Assembly: GCF_902506065.1 (NCBI RefSeq)
Contig: NZ_LR732912.1
Location: 2,475,016-2,539,015 of the forward strand
Direction: 5' to 3'
DNA: 64,000 nt
From: Arthrobacter sp. 9V
GTDB lineage: Bacteria; Actinomycetota; Actinomycetes; Actinomycetales; Micrococcaceae
The notes under the pieces are model-generated. The model had not been told where the DNA came from, did no database searches, and worked only from the letters and a program-made list of their open reading frames with translations. Made by a program: the position numbers and the translations under genes. Of this stretch, positions 1-8,513 are shown in pieces. Positions within the stretch are counted from its first letter, which is position 1. The number at the start of each line of letters is the position of its first letter.

Positions 1-445
1 GGCGGCGTTGGTCGTAGGCGACCACTGCGGGCATGGCAGCCCAGAGGTCGATTGCCTTCTTCATGTTTGCCTCGGGCGAGGAATCCTCGGCCAGTTCGTG
101 CCGGGCGCCGAGCACGGAGGCAGCCGTGCGGCAGACGTCCATGGGGTGGGCGGTGGTGGGCAAGGCGTCCACGACCGTTTTGACCACGGGGTCCAGGGCG
201 CGGCCTGCGCGTTCCCGGCCCGCGAATTCCGCGAGCTGGGTTTCGTTGGGCAGTTCGCCGTTCCACAGCAGGTACGCCACTTCTTCGAAGCTGCACTTGG
301 CGGCCAATTCCTGGACCGGGTAGCCGCGGTACAGCAGCGAGTTGGTCTCCGGGTTGACCTTCGAGACGGCGGTGTAATCCACCACAACGCCGGCCAATCC
401 TCTACGAACTTCGGGCGCTTGCACTACTTCCTGCTGAATGGTCAT
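1..445 (-). CDS. prpC: 2-methylcitrate synthase, N-terminal part (cut by window start)
   Basis: Condenses propionyl-CoA with oxaloacetate to 2-methylcitrate, the entry step of the methylcitrate cycle in the cytoplasm. About 148 N-terminal residues are present, beginning MTIQQEVVQAPEVRRGLAG and including the citrate-synthase hallmark stretch with LLYRGYPVQELA and EEVAYLLWNGELP. The catalytic histidines and aspartate lie beyond the window edge. The ATG at 445-443 overlaps the prpB stop by four bases (ATGA) and has an AAAGGAG ribosome site inside the end of prpB, so the two genes are translationally coupled. Assignment to methylcitrate rather than citrate synthase rests on the prpB neighbour and on the methylcitrate-synthase-like N-terminus. 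Confidence 0.88.
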   Translation of the reverse strand, partial: MTIQQEVVQAPEVRRGLAGVVVDYTAVSKVNPETNSLLYRGYPVQELAAKCSFEEVAYLLWNGELPNETQLAEFAGRERAGRALDPVVKTVVDALPTTAHPMDVCRTAASVLGARHELAEDSSPEANMKKAIDLWAAMPAVVAYDQRR

Positions 446-1368
446 CGTGACTCCTTTGTCATTGTGAAGAGCGAGGGCGCTTCAAAGTTGAATACGCCGG
501 TATCGAATTGGTTATAGGCCTCGTAGTCGACGAGTTCGTAGAGGCGCGCACGCGTGAGCATTTCGCCGACGCGTACCTCTTGAGTACCCAGCCTCTTGAG
601 GGTGTTCAGGGTTCCCTCTGCCGCCCGCATGGCAATGCGGAGGAGGGTGACGGGGTAGATGACCATGTTCACGCCAACACCCTGGAGCTGCTCGACGGTG
701 AAGAGATCGCTTTTGCCGAACTCGGTCATGTTGGCCAGGATGGGCACGTCCACGGCGTCGCGGATGGCCTGGAACTCGTCCAGGTCGCGCATGGCTTCGG
801 GGAAGATCGCGTCGGCGCCGGCGTCTACGAGTGCTTTGGCGCGGTCCTGCGCGGCCTGGATTCCGTCGACTGCCCGGATGTCGGTGCGGGCCATGATGAG
901 GAAGTTCGGGTCCCGGCGGGCGTCTGCTGCGGCGCGGATGCGTTTGGTGGCGGTGTCGATGTCCACCACGTTTTTGCCGTCCAGGTGTCCGCAGCGTTTG
1001 GGGTTGAACTGGTCCTCGATGTGGCAGCCGGCCAGGCCGGCGTTTTCGAGTTCCTGGATGGTGCGGGCTACGTTCATGGGTTCACCGAAGCCGGTGTCTG
1101 CGTCCACCAGGGAGGGCAGGTCCGTCATGCGGGCGATCTGCCCTGCCCGGGTAGCTACCTCGGTCAGGGTGGTCAGGCCGATGTCCGGGAGGCCGAGGTC
1201 GTTGGCCAGGACGGCGCCGGAGATGTAGACCCCGGCGAAGCCCTTCTCTTCGATCAGCCGTGCCGAGAGCGGATTGAACGCACCGGGGAACTGCTGCACT
1301 ATCCCTGAAGACAGCAATTCCCGCAGCTTTACGCGCTTCTGCTCCGGAGTGACTTTGGAGTACAGCAT
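442..1368 (-). CDS. prpB: Methylisocitrate lyase
   Basis: Cleaves 2-methylisocitrate to pyruvate and succinate, the last step of the methylcitrate cycle. The 308-residue length is normal for the isocitrate lyase/PEP mutase superfamily. The Mg-binding segment VDADTGFGE (residues 88-96) and the catalytic loop KRCGH (124-128, Cys126) are intact. It overlaps prpC by four bases. No prpD (methylcitrate dehydratase) lies upstream where it is often found; instead there is a thiolase, so this prpBC pair sits at the end of a branched-chain amino acid operon and would dispose of the propionyl-CoA that isoleucine and valine breakdown produces. The dehydratase must be supplied from elsewhere. Confidence 0.93.
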   Translation of the reverse strand: MLYSKVTPEQKRVKLRELLSSGIVQQFPGAFNPLSARLIEEKGFAGVYISGAVLANDLGLPDIGLTTLTEVATRAGQIARMTDLPSLVDADTGFGEPMNVARTIQELENAGLAGCHIEDQFNPKRCGHLDGKNVVDIDTATKRIRAAADARRDPNFLIMARTDIRAVDGIQAAQDRAKALVDAGADAIFPEAMRDLDEFQAIRDAVDVPILANMTEFGKSDLFTVEQLQGVGVNMVIYPVTLLRIAMRAAEGTLNTLKRLGTQEVRVGEMLTRARLYELVDYEAYNQFDTGVFNFEAPSLFTMTKESR

Positions 1369-1514
1369 TTAGAACAGTCCCTTCGGAGCTGCCACGAAGC
1401 AATTCTTGTCAACGCGGACTTCATAGGTTGGTGTCATCAATTCATCCTGGAATTGGCGGACGGAGAACTTGGCGCGCTCGGATGCCCGACGGGTGTTCCT
1501 CAGAGCCGGGACGA

Positions 1515-2736
1515 CTAGTTTCGGTAGAGCAGAAGTGCTTCGCCTTGGCCACCCCCGCCGCAAAGGGCCACTACTGCCCTTCCTGTGCCGCGGCGGAACA
1601 GCTCTTTTGCTGCGTGCAGCGCAATCCGCGCTCCGGACGCGCCGATTGGGTGGCCCAGCGCGATGGCTCCGCCGTGTATGTTGCAGCGGTCCAAGGGAAT
1701 GTTCAGTTCTTTGAGGGATTGCACAGCGACAGCCGCGAAAGCCTCGTTGATCTCGATGAAATCGAGTTGCTCTACTGTCCACCCCGACTTGGCCAGTGCG
1801 GATGAGATGGCATGTGCTGGCTGGGAATGCAGAGAGTTGTCTGGACCGGCCACTTGGCCGGGAGCGCCCACAACTGCAAGTATCTGGCAGTTGAGGAGTT
1901 TCCGCATTTGCCCGGCTGGTGAGGACAACGGCTGCAGCGCCGTCGGTGAGTGGGGAAGCATTGCCCGCTGTTATGCTCCCATTTGCGTCGAAAGCTGGAG
2001 GGAGTTTGGCCAGGGTCTCCACGTCCGTGGCGGGGCGCACCTGCTCGTCATGCTTGAGGACTCGGGGCTCTTCCTTTTTTGGCCTGACGGTGATGGGAAC
2101 GATCTCGTCGTTGAAGACCCCTCCCTGGGCAGCTTGGGCGGCTCGCCGGTGTGAAGCCGCTGCCACTTCGTCCTGCTCGAGCCGTTCAATTCCGTGAACT
2201 TCGTTTCCGCGCTCCGTAAGAATCCCCATGGAGACGGCCTCCTGGGCGTCACTGAGCCCATCCCGAACGAGCGAATCTTCCATGATCCCCTGACCGTAGA
2301 GCCAACCCTGGCGTGCCCCCGGCAGCAGGTGCGGACTCCTTGTCATGGACTCCTGTCCCCCTGCCACTACCACTTGGACGTCTCCGGCACGGATAAGGCG
2401 GGCGGCGTCAATAACGGCGGTAAGACCCGAAAGGCATACTTTGTTCACGGTCGTTGCGGGCGCTTCGGGCCGAATGCCGGCTTTGAGCGATGTCTGGCGG
2501 GCGGGGTTTTGACCTGAGCCGGCTTGGACTACTTGCCCTATCACGACTGCGTCAACCAAAGAGGGATCGATTCCTGCCTTTTCGAGTGCCCCGCTGACGG
2601 CAGCCGCGCCGAGATCTACGGCTGTCAGGCTGGCCAGTTGGCCGTTTAGCTTGCCGTGTGGGGTTCTGGCTCCCCCTACGATCACCACGTCGTCCGGTCG
2701 TGGCGGGATGTGTTTTACTGGCGAGTGCTTGTTCAT
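1515..2736 (-). pseudogene. Acetyl-CoA acetyltransferase (thiolase), frameshifted
   Basis: Thiolases cleave 3-oxoacyl-CoA with CoA; here the expected substrate is 2-methylacetoacetyl-CoA, giving acetyl-CoA and propionyl-CoA. Frame 1 starts at 2736 behind an AAGGA site and carries the thiolase N-terminus with the nucleophile in NKVCLSG (Cys101), up to about residue 279. At about 1899-1903 the homology moves to another frame, which carries the rest: [20 protein letters not shown] and CGGGGQGEA, ending at 1515. One extra base, or two missing bases, at the sequence GAAACTCC explains the shift. Read without correction, frame 1 runs on to 1369 as a 455-residue protein with an unrelated tail lacking the second active site. 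It could be a true mutation or a sequencing error. Confidence 0.85.
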
Positions 2737-2783
2737 GTGTGTCCTTCGGGATAAGTCGTGGGCGTCCGGGATGGAGTTCTCGT

Positions 2784-3539
2784 TTAGCGGGATGCCATCC
2801 GCAGGGCGCCGTCCATGCGGATGGTTTCCCCATTGAGGTAGTCGTGTTCAATGATCGATAGGGCGAGCTGGGCAAATTCCTCGGGGCGGGCCAACCGTTT
2901 AGGGAATGTGACGTCTGCGGCGAGGCCTTTGCGCACCTCTTCGCTGACGGACGCCATCATGGGGGTTTCAACAATGCCCGGTGCAATGGTGTTCACTCGT
3001 ATGCCGAACGGAGCCAGGTCCCGCGCAGCAGGCAAGGTCAGGCCCACGATTCCGGCCTTTGATGCGGCATAGGCGGATTGGCCTATTTGCCCTTCAAACG
3101 CCGCGATCGAGGCCGTGTTGATGATGACACCGCGCTGTCCTTGCTCATCGGCGGCCGTCTTCGAGATTGCTTCAGCTGCGGCCGACAGAACGTTGAACGA
3201 ACCCACTAGGTTGATTTGGACAACTTTCATGAAGAGCGCGGAGTCATGGACTCCTTTGCTGCCGAGGATTCGCATTGTTGGCAAGATCCCGGCACAGTTG
3301 ACAACCGTCCGGAGAGGGAGTCCGGCTGATGCCTTCACGATGGCAGTGCGGACCTGTCCTGGGTCGGTGACATCGGCGGCGAGGTACTCCACGCCGGCCA
3401 CGGGCTCAGCGTTCTGGATTGATTCCTCCAGATCCACGGCGAATACCGAGCAGCCATTCAGGGCCAGTGCACGAACGGTTGCCGCGCCCAGTCCAGACGC
3501 GCCACCGGTGACGATTGCTGCGGTGTTGTTGATTTCCAT
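2784..3539 (-). CDS. HSD10-type short-chain dehydrogenase (3-hydroxy-2-methylbutyryl-CoA dehydrogenase-like)
   Basis: NAD-dependent oxidation of a 3-hydroxyacyl-CoA to the 3-oxoacyl-CoA. It has the classical short-chain dehydrogenase layout: cofactor loop TGGASGLG (11-18), NCAG (81-84), and the catalytic Ser144, Tyr157 and Lys161. The C-terminus, FPKRLARPEEFAQLA followed by FLNGE-like and IRMDG motifs, closely follows mitochondrial HSD17B10/HADH2, the enzyme of isoleucine breakdown. Between an acyl-CoA dehydrogenase and a thiolase, it is expected to act on 3-hydroxy-2-methylbutyryl-CoA. No enoyl-CoA hydratase is present in the cluster. Substrate choice is inferred from similarity and context. 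Confidence 0.87.
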   Translation of the reverse strand: MEINNTAAIVTGGASGLGAATVRALALNGCSVFAVDLEESIQNAEPVAGVEYLAADVTDPGQVRTAIVKASAGLPLRTVVNCAGILPTMRILGSKGVHDSALFMKVVQINLVGSFNVLSAAAEAISKTAADEQGQRGVIINTASIAAFEGQIGQSAYAASKAGIVGLTLPAARDLAPFGIRVNTIAPGIVETPMMASVSEEVRKGLAADVTFPKRLARPEEFAQLALSIIEHDYLNGETIRMDGALRMASR

Positions 3540-3585
3540 TGAGGTGCTCCTCCGTTGGGGTGTGCTGAAGTAGGTCGCGGGGGTA

Positions 3586-4800
3586 TCAGCCGAATGCGGA
3601 GATCCCGGTTACCGCCCGGCCGACCAAGAGGGCGTTGATTTCGTAGCTTCCCTCGTACGAATAGATGGCCTCGGCGTCCGCAAAGATTTTCGCCATCTCA
3701 AAGTCGGTACTGATTCCGTTTCCGCCAACGATGGACCTGCCAAGTGCAACGGTGCTGCGCATCAGACCTGTACAACTCGCCTTAGCCAGAGCCGCGTGGT
3801 CCATGGTGAGCCTCCCCGATTCCTTGAGGCGGGCAAGCTGGATCATAAGAGAGAGCGACATGGTGGCGTTTCCGGCCATTCTGGCCAACTGTTCCTGAAT
3901 GAGTTGGAATGACGCGATGGGTTTGCCGAACTGTTGCCTCTGCAAGGCATAGGCCCGGGCAACGTCGAATGCTGCAAGCTGCTGTCCCACCGCTTGCCAG
4001 CTGACCCAGACCCGGGAGTGCAGGAGAAGGGAATTGGCGTCACGGAAAGTGTTTGTTCCGGGCAGCCAGTTGGTGAAGGGAATTCGAACGTTATCCAAAG
4101 TGATGTTGGCGTTTTGGATTATCCGAACGGCGGTCTTGTTGGTGATTGCCTGTGTATGGAAGCCCTGGGTGCCCTTTTCTACGATAAAGCCCTTGATTTG
4201 CCCGTCTGCGGTGTCACGGGCCCACACCAAAACGTAATCAGCGAAAGTGGCATTTCCAATCCACCGCTTGTGGCCGTTCAAGATCCAATCGCCGCCGTCT
4301 TGGGTCGCCGTCGTCTGCATTTCCCGTGAGATGTCCGATCCGTGCAGCGGCTCTGTGAGGGCGAATGCTCCAATTTTTTTGAGCGACAGCAGCTCGGGAA
4401 GAATTCTTCGGCGATGGTCCTCAGACCCGAGTTCCCTGATGGCGGCGGTGAAGAGCTCGTCATGCACCCCGAAGAAGGTGGAGATGGAGGTATCAGCACG
4501 GGCGAATTCCATCTGAATCAAGCCCGCTAGCAAATGTCCTTGGCTGTTCAGGCATGTCAGTTGCTGTTCGGCAAGACGGGGAAGGAGTTCGAAGGGGAAT
4601 TCGGCTCTGTTCCAATAGTCAACAGCTAGGGTCCGTACCTCTTGCTGAAAGAAGTCCCGTGCGCTCTGGAGCCTGGCGTATTCCTCTGAGGTGAGGAGGT
4701 CGGAGAGGAACAGAAGGTCGGCTTCAGGGTATGGCGGTAGGTCCTCATGCTGGGCAGTGGGTGTGCATACCGTCGGCATTGCCTCTTTGAGCACTGGCAT
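3586..4800 (-). CDS. Acyl-CoA dehydrogenase (glutaryl-CoA dehydrogenase-like branch)
   Basis: FAD enzyme introducing a 2,3-double bond into an acyl-CoA. The 404 residues cover the full N-terminal, middle and C-terminal domains. The flavin/substrate segment GAFALTEPLHGSD, the KRWIGNATFAD strand and the catalytic-base region YSYEGSYEIN (probable Glu383) are visible; the last resembles glutaryl-CoA dehydrogenases more than short-chain ones. It lies between the 2-oxoacid dehydrogenase genes and the HSD10-like gene, which suggests 2-methylbutyryl-, isobutyryl- or isovaleryl-CoA as substrate. A decarboxylating glutaryl-CoA role cannot be excluded from sequence alone. Confidence 0.85.
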   Translation of the reverse strand: MPVLKEAMPTVCTPTAQHEDLPPYPEADLLFLSDLLTSEEYARLQSARDFFQQEVRTLAVDYWNRAEFPFELLPRLAEQQLTCLNSQGHLLAGLIQMEFARADTSISTFFGVHDELFTAAIRELGSEDHRRRILPELLSLKKIGAFALTEPLHGSDISREMQTTATQDGGDWILNGHKRWIGNATFADYVLVWARDTADGQIKGFIVEKGTQGFHTQAITNKTAVRIIQNANITLDNVRIPFTNWLPGTNTFRDANSLLLHSRVWVSWQAVGQQLAAFDVARAYALQRQQFGKPIASFQLIQEQLARMAGNATMSLSLMIQLARLKESGRLTMDHAALAKASCTGLMRSTVALGRSIVGGNGISTDFEMAKIFADAEAIYSYEGSYEINALLVGRAVTGISAFG

Positions 4801-4843
4801 TTTTCCTCTTTTCTTATCAGGGTCAGCTAATGGTGGATTTGTG

Positions 4844-5083
4844 CTACTGGAGCTTGCCGATGGATCTGAGTTGTTGTTCGGATATCAGGATCTGGAATCC
4901 CGACCCCTTGTCCACCACTTGCCGGCCGAAGCCATGCCCCTGCTCGAGCCAGATGACGCGGCCGTCTGTCGAAACTGTCTCAACGACACCCATACGAAGA
5001 ATGCGTCGGTCCTGCCAAACATGAACCATGGCTCCGATGAGGATGGTCCAGTCAGTGACCAGGAAGGCTTGGTTCGTCTCCAT
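4844..5083 (-). CDS. Small protein of unknown function, possible SH3-like barrel
   Basis: A 79-residue protein with no recognised family. It begins METNQ and alternates short hydrophobic strands with glycines (IGAMVHVW, ILRMGVV, GRVIWL, GRQVV, FQILI), a pattern typical of a small beta barrel. It fits the operon (43 bases after E2, 43 before the acyl-CoA dehydrogenase, same strand) and its codon use matches its neighbours. It resembles the small protein at 21428-21631: both show Gly-x-x-Val-x-Val, then ILR, then a Trp and a GxGR-type motif, and both open with METN if the second is extended through a stop. Function unknown. Confidence 0.6.
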   Translation of the reverse strand: METNQAFLVTDWTILIGAMVHVWQDRRILRMGVVETVSTDGRVIWLEQGHGFGRQVVDKGSGFQILISEQQLRSIGKLQ

Positions 5084-5126
5084 GTCCGGCCTGTCTCATG
5101 TCTCTCAGGTTGGCTGCGGGCGTGCT

Positions 5127-6434
5127 CTATAGAAATGCGAGCCCTGGTTCGCGGAGCAGAGCAGCGGTGTCGGCCAGCAGCTGAGAACCTTGCTGCCCGT
5201 CTATGATGCGATGGTCGAAAGAGAGAGCCAGTTGAAGGATGGACCTTGGTTCGATCCTTTCCCCGCGTTCGTCCTCCACAACCCAGGGAGTCCGACGGAC
5301 AGTTCCGACCGCCAGAATCGCAGCTTCCCCGGGGTTGAGTATGGGGGTTCCGGAATCGATGCCGAACACGCCGATGTTTGTGATGGTCACGGTGCCTTGG
5401 GACATAGCCTGAGGTTCGGTTTTGCCCGCACGGGCCGTAGCTGCCAAGTCTCCAATCGCTCCCGCTAGTTCGAGGAGGCCCATCTGCTGGGCGCCTTTGA
5501 CGTTGGGAACCATGAGACCGCGGGGTGTGGCTGCCGCGATGCCTAGGTTGATTTGCGCGAATTGCACGATCTCCTGAGCTTCCTCGTCCCAGCTGGCATT
5601 TGCTTCCGGCGTTCTTTGAAGTGCCTTCAGGAAGGCACTGGCTACGAAGGTCAGAGGCGTGAGCTTGATTCCTGAGAATTCTCTGCGGCGACTGATTTCG
5701 GCCTTCAGTTCCAAAGTGCGCGTGATATCGACGGCGACGAATTCTGTGACATGCGGTGCCGTGAATGCTGACTGGACCATCGCTGCGGCAGTGTGTTTAC
5801 GAACGCCCTTAATGGGAATTCGGATGTCGCCGGGGGTGACTGCTCCTGCAGAGGCCGGCTGAACTGCAGGAGCGTTGGATGGGCTGACCGAGTGTGCCTC
5901 CCTCAGCACATCTTCGCGGGTCCTTATTCCATCGTTACCTGTTGGTTCGATGGTGTGAAGGTCCAATCCCAGGTCTTTCGCCAGCTTCCTCACCGGCGGG
6001 CTTGCTTTGGGCCGGCTCACTGATACTGCGGGAGCGTGGCGAAACTGCTTCTCTGGTCCCGTTGTCCGCGACCGCCGTCGTTTGGCCACGGTTTCCCGGG
6101 CCCCATAACCCACCAACAGCTTCGGGTTCCGATCATCGGCCACAGATTCCTTCGCATCCGTGGATGGCTGGTTTGTGCTGGAGTTTTCGGTCAACGAGGT
6201 CGTTATGCTGATGATCGCGCGTCCCACATCAACTGTTTCGCCCTGTTCGGCCAGCAGTTCGCGGACTTCTCCTGCGAAGGGACATGGTAGTTCCACCAGC
6301 GATTTTGCGGTTTCAATCTCCACAATGGCTTGGTTGACCGTGACATGGTCTCCGCTCTTGACCAACCATTTTACGATTTCTGCTTCTGTGAGGCCCTCAC
6401 CCACATCCGGAAGGGCAAATTCTTTGATAGTCAT
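5127..6434 (-). CDS. Branched-chain 2-oxoacid dehydrogenase E2, lipoyl acyltransferase
   Basis: Core subunit that moves the acyl group from E1 to CoA. From the ATG at 6434 the protein has 435 residues: a lipoyl domain (1-78) with the lipoylated lysine in ETAKS (Lys44), a basic linker, a peripheral-subunit binding domain (about 145-180), and the catalytic domain ending with the acyltransferase motif SFDHRIIDG (His408, Asp412). The open frame continues 52 codons upstream, but that part overlaps E1beta and lacks domain similarity, so the ATG 13 bases after the E1beta stop was preferred. No lipoamide dehydrogenase (E3) gene follows, so the complex must borrow one. Branched-chain rather than pyruvate specificity is inferred from the leucine-dehydrogenase-type neighbour. 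Confidence 0.92.
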   Translation of the reverse strand: MTIKEFALPDVGEGLTEAEIVKWLVKSGDHVTVNQAIVEIETAKSLVELPCPFAGEVRELLAEQGETVDVGRAIISITTSLTENSSTNQPSTDAKESVADDRNPKLLVGYGARETVAKRRRSRTTGPEKQFRHAPAVSVSRPKASPPVRKLAKDLGLDLHTIEPTGNDGIRTREDVLREAHSVSPSNAPAVQPASAGAVTPGDIRIPIKGVRKHTAAAMVQSAFTAPHVTEFVAVDITRTLELKAEISRRREFSGIKLTPLTFVASAFLKALQRTPEANASWDEEAQEIVQFAQINLGIAAATPRGLMVPNVKGAQQMGLLELAGAIGDLAATARAGKTEPQAMSQGTVTITNIGVFGIDSGTPILNPGEAAILAVGTVRRTPWVVEDERGERIEPRSILQLALSFDHRIIDGQQGSQLLADTAALLREPGLAFL

Positions 6435-6447
6435 GGTTCCGGTTCCG

Positions 6448-7434
6448 TTAGTAGTTGAAGCTCTGGTCAACGGCGTCGAGAATGCGGTCGAACCCGGGCA
6501 GCCAGTCTTCTTCAAGCCGGCTCGGTGGGTACGGCGTGTCGTAACCGGTGACCCTGATGATTGGAGCCTCCAAAGAGTGGAAGGCTGCATCTTGGACTCG
6601 GGCGGCGATCTCCGCGCCCAATCCTGCCGTGCGGGAAGCCTCGTGGGCGACGACCAGACGACCGGTGCGTTCTACTGACTCGATGATCGTGGCATCATCA
6701 ATCGGGGACAGTGATCGGAGATCAACAACCTCAATGCTGCGGCCTTCTTCGGCGCATACGTCGGCGACTTTTTGGGCCACGGGAACCAGGGCCCCGTAGG
6801 TTACAAGAGTCAAGTCATTTCCGGGTCGGACTACAGTTGCCTTCTCCAAAGGCTGAGGCGCCCGGGCTGGGTCTACCTCGCCTTTGAGCCAGTAGGAGCG
6901 CTTGGGTTCGAGGAACACCACAGGGTCCTGGCTGCGCACTGCCAAACGGATCATGTCATATGCCTCCTGCGGCGACGACGGGCTGACCACCTTCAGGCCT
7001 GCAGTATGGGCAAAATAGGCTTCCGGAGACTCGGAGTGGTGCTCGATCGCGCCGATACCTCCTCCGACCGGTATACGGATTACTACAGGTAGACTCACTC
7101 TGCCCTCTGATCGGTGCCTGTACTTTGCGAGCTGAGTAATGATCTGGTTCAGTGCAGGAAACACAAAACCGTCAAACTGGATCTCGCAAACCGGTCGATA
7201 GCCTGCCATTGCGAGACCTATGGCACTTCCGATGATCCCTGCTTCACCCAGTGGAGAATCCACGACCCTTAGATCGCCGAAGCTCTTTTGGAGCCCGTCG
7301 GTGACCCTGAAAACTCCGCCCAATTGGCCGATGTCTTCTCCCATCAGCATGACTTTGTCATTCTCTTCCATCGCTTCCCGCAGCCCGGCGTTCAGGGCGT
7401 GCGCGATCGGCATGGTGCTCAGCTGCTTGCTCAT
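6448..7434 (-). CDS. Branched-chain 2-oxoacid dehydrogenase E1, beta subunit
   Basis: Pairs with E1alpha to form the thiamine-diphosphate decarboxylase. The 328 residues match the family length and carry MLMGEDIGQLGG, DSPLGEAGIIG, the conserved IRIPVGGGIGAIEHHSE segment that faces the active site, and the C-terminal transketolase-type domain with GLGAEIAA and RVTGYDTPYP. The start overlaps the E1alpha stop by four bases (7431-7434), implying coupled, roughly equimolar synthesis of the two subunits. Confidence 0.93.
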   Translation of the reverse strand: MSKQLSTMPIAHALNAGLREAMEENDKVMLMGEDIGQLGGVFRVTDGLQKSFGDLRVVDSPLGEAGIIGSAIGLAMAGYRPVCEIQFDGFVFPALNQIITQLAKYRHRSEGRVSLPVVIRIPVGGGIGAIEHHSESPEAYFAHTAGLKVVSPSSPQEAYDMIRLAVRSQDPVVFLEPKRSYWLKGEVDPARAPQPLEKATVVRPGNDLTLVTYGALVPVAQKVADVCAEEGRSIEVVDLRSLSPIDDATIIESVERTGRLVVAHEASRTAGLGAEIAARVQDAAFHSLEAPIIRVTGYDTPYPPSRLEEDWLPGFDRILDAVDQSFNY

Positions 7435-8513
7435 TCTGCTGCCTCCACAAACGCCTTATGGTCATTCATTTGGCGTTCAAGTTCTGCTGTGATGTCGGTG
7501 TACGTAGTTCTAAAGGGCAGATCGGGGGCAGGGTCCTTGGCGGAGCGGCAGCCGGCCCTGAGCCTTTCGGCCAATTCCTGTTCTTCCTGGGCGATCCGAT
7601 CTAAAAACGATTGATCAATTAGTCCAGCTGCTGTCAGATAGTTGCTGAGGCGTTCGATTGGGTCCAGTGATGCCCATACGTCGTTTTCTGCGCCTGAGCG
7701 GTATCGTCCGTCATCGTCCGAGGTCGTGTGCGGATTGCGCCGGTACGTGAATGCTTCGATGAGCGTTGGGCCGTTCCCCGCTCTGGCCGATGCCATTGCG
7801 TCGCGGGTTGCCGCCAGGCATGCCAGGACGTCGTTGCCGTCGACTCGTATGCCGGGAAAACCGAACCCTTGGGCGCGCTGTGCGACGGAAACCCGGCTTT
7901 GGACAGAGTAGGGAGCCGAAATCGCCCATTGATTGTTTTGACAGAAGAAGACAACCGGAAGATTCTGGGCCGCAGCCCAGATGAACGCCTCGTTGGTTTC
8001 TCCTTCGCTCAAGGCCCCATCACCAAGGAACACCAGGACCGCACGGTCACGTTCAGGATTGCCAGTCCCGACGTCCCCGTCGCGCACTATGGCCATCGCA
8101 TATCCCACTGCATGAAGGGTTTGGGCGCCAATGACCAGTGTGTAGAGGTTGAAGTTGTTCTCCGTGGGATCCCAGCCACCCAGGGTTGTGCCTCGAAAGA
8201 GTCCCAAGAGGTTTACCGGATCCACCCCACGGCACCACGCCACACCGTGTTCGCGGTAGGTAGGAAAAACAACGTCCCTTTCCGCCAGTGAGGCGGCGGC
8301 TCCTACTTGTGCTGCTTCCTGACCCAGCAGGGATGGCCACAGTCCAAGTTCTCCCTGGCGTTGCAGCGCGATTGCCTCGGTGTCGACCCTGCGGGTCATG
8401 ATCATGTCTCGTAAGAGGGCAGCGCCATCTACGGTGTCCTGATCAAGAGACAAATCAGGGTGTGATAAAAGGTTTCCATCCTGGCTTAGTAGCTGGATTG
8501 GTTCGGCAGTCAT
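7431..8513 (-). CDS. Branched-chain 2-oxoacid dehydrogenase E1, alpha subunit
   Basis: Thiamine-diphosphate-binding subunit that decarboxylates the 2-oxoacids made from valine, leucine and isoleucine. The 360-residue protein holds the ThDP/Mg motif starting GDGALSEG (164-171) and closing with NNQWAIS (Asn193-Asn194), at the usual spacing, plus the TYREHG substrate loop. It overlaps the upstream dehydrogenase gene and the downstream E1beta gene by four bases each. The gene order dehydrogenase - E1alpha - E1beta - E2 supports a branched-chain complex over pyruvate or acetoin dehydrogenase. Confidence 0.93.
   Translation of the reverse strand: MTAEPIQLLSQDGNLLSHPDLSLDQDTVDGAALLRDMIMTRRVDTEAIALQRQGELGLWPSLLGQEAAQVGAAASLAERDVVFPTYREHGVAWCRGVDPVNLLGLFRGTTLGGWDPTENNFNLYTLVIGAQTLHAVGYAMAIVRDGDVGTGNPERDRAVLVFLGDGALSEGETNEAFIWAAAQNLPVVFFCQNNQWAISAPYSVQSRVSVAQRAQGFGFPGIRVDGNDVLACLAATRDAMASARAGNGPTLIEAFTYRRNPHTTSDDDGRYRSGAENDVWASLDPIERLSNYLTAAGLIDQSFLDRIAQEEQELAERLRAGCRSAKDPAPDLPFRTTYTDITAELERQMNDHKAFVEAAE

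Noticed and set aside
508..1308. 266-codon plus-strand open frame opposite prpB
   Set aside because: It is the antisense shadow of a clear methylisocitrate lyase gene; its translation shows no family pattern.
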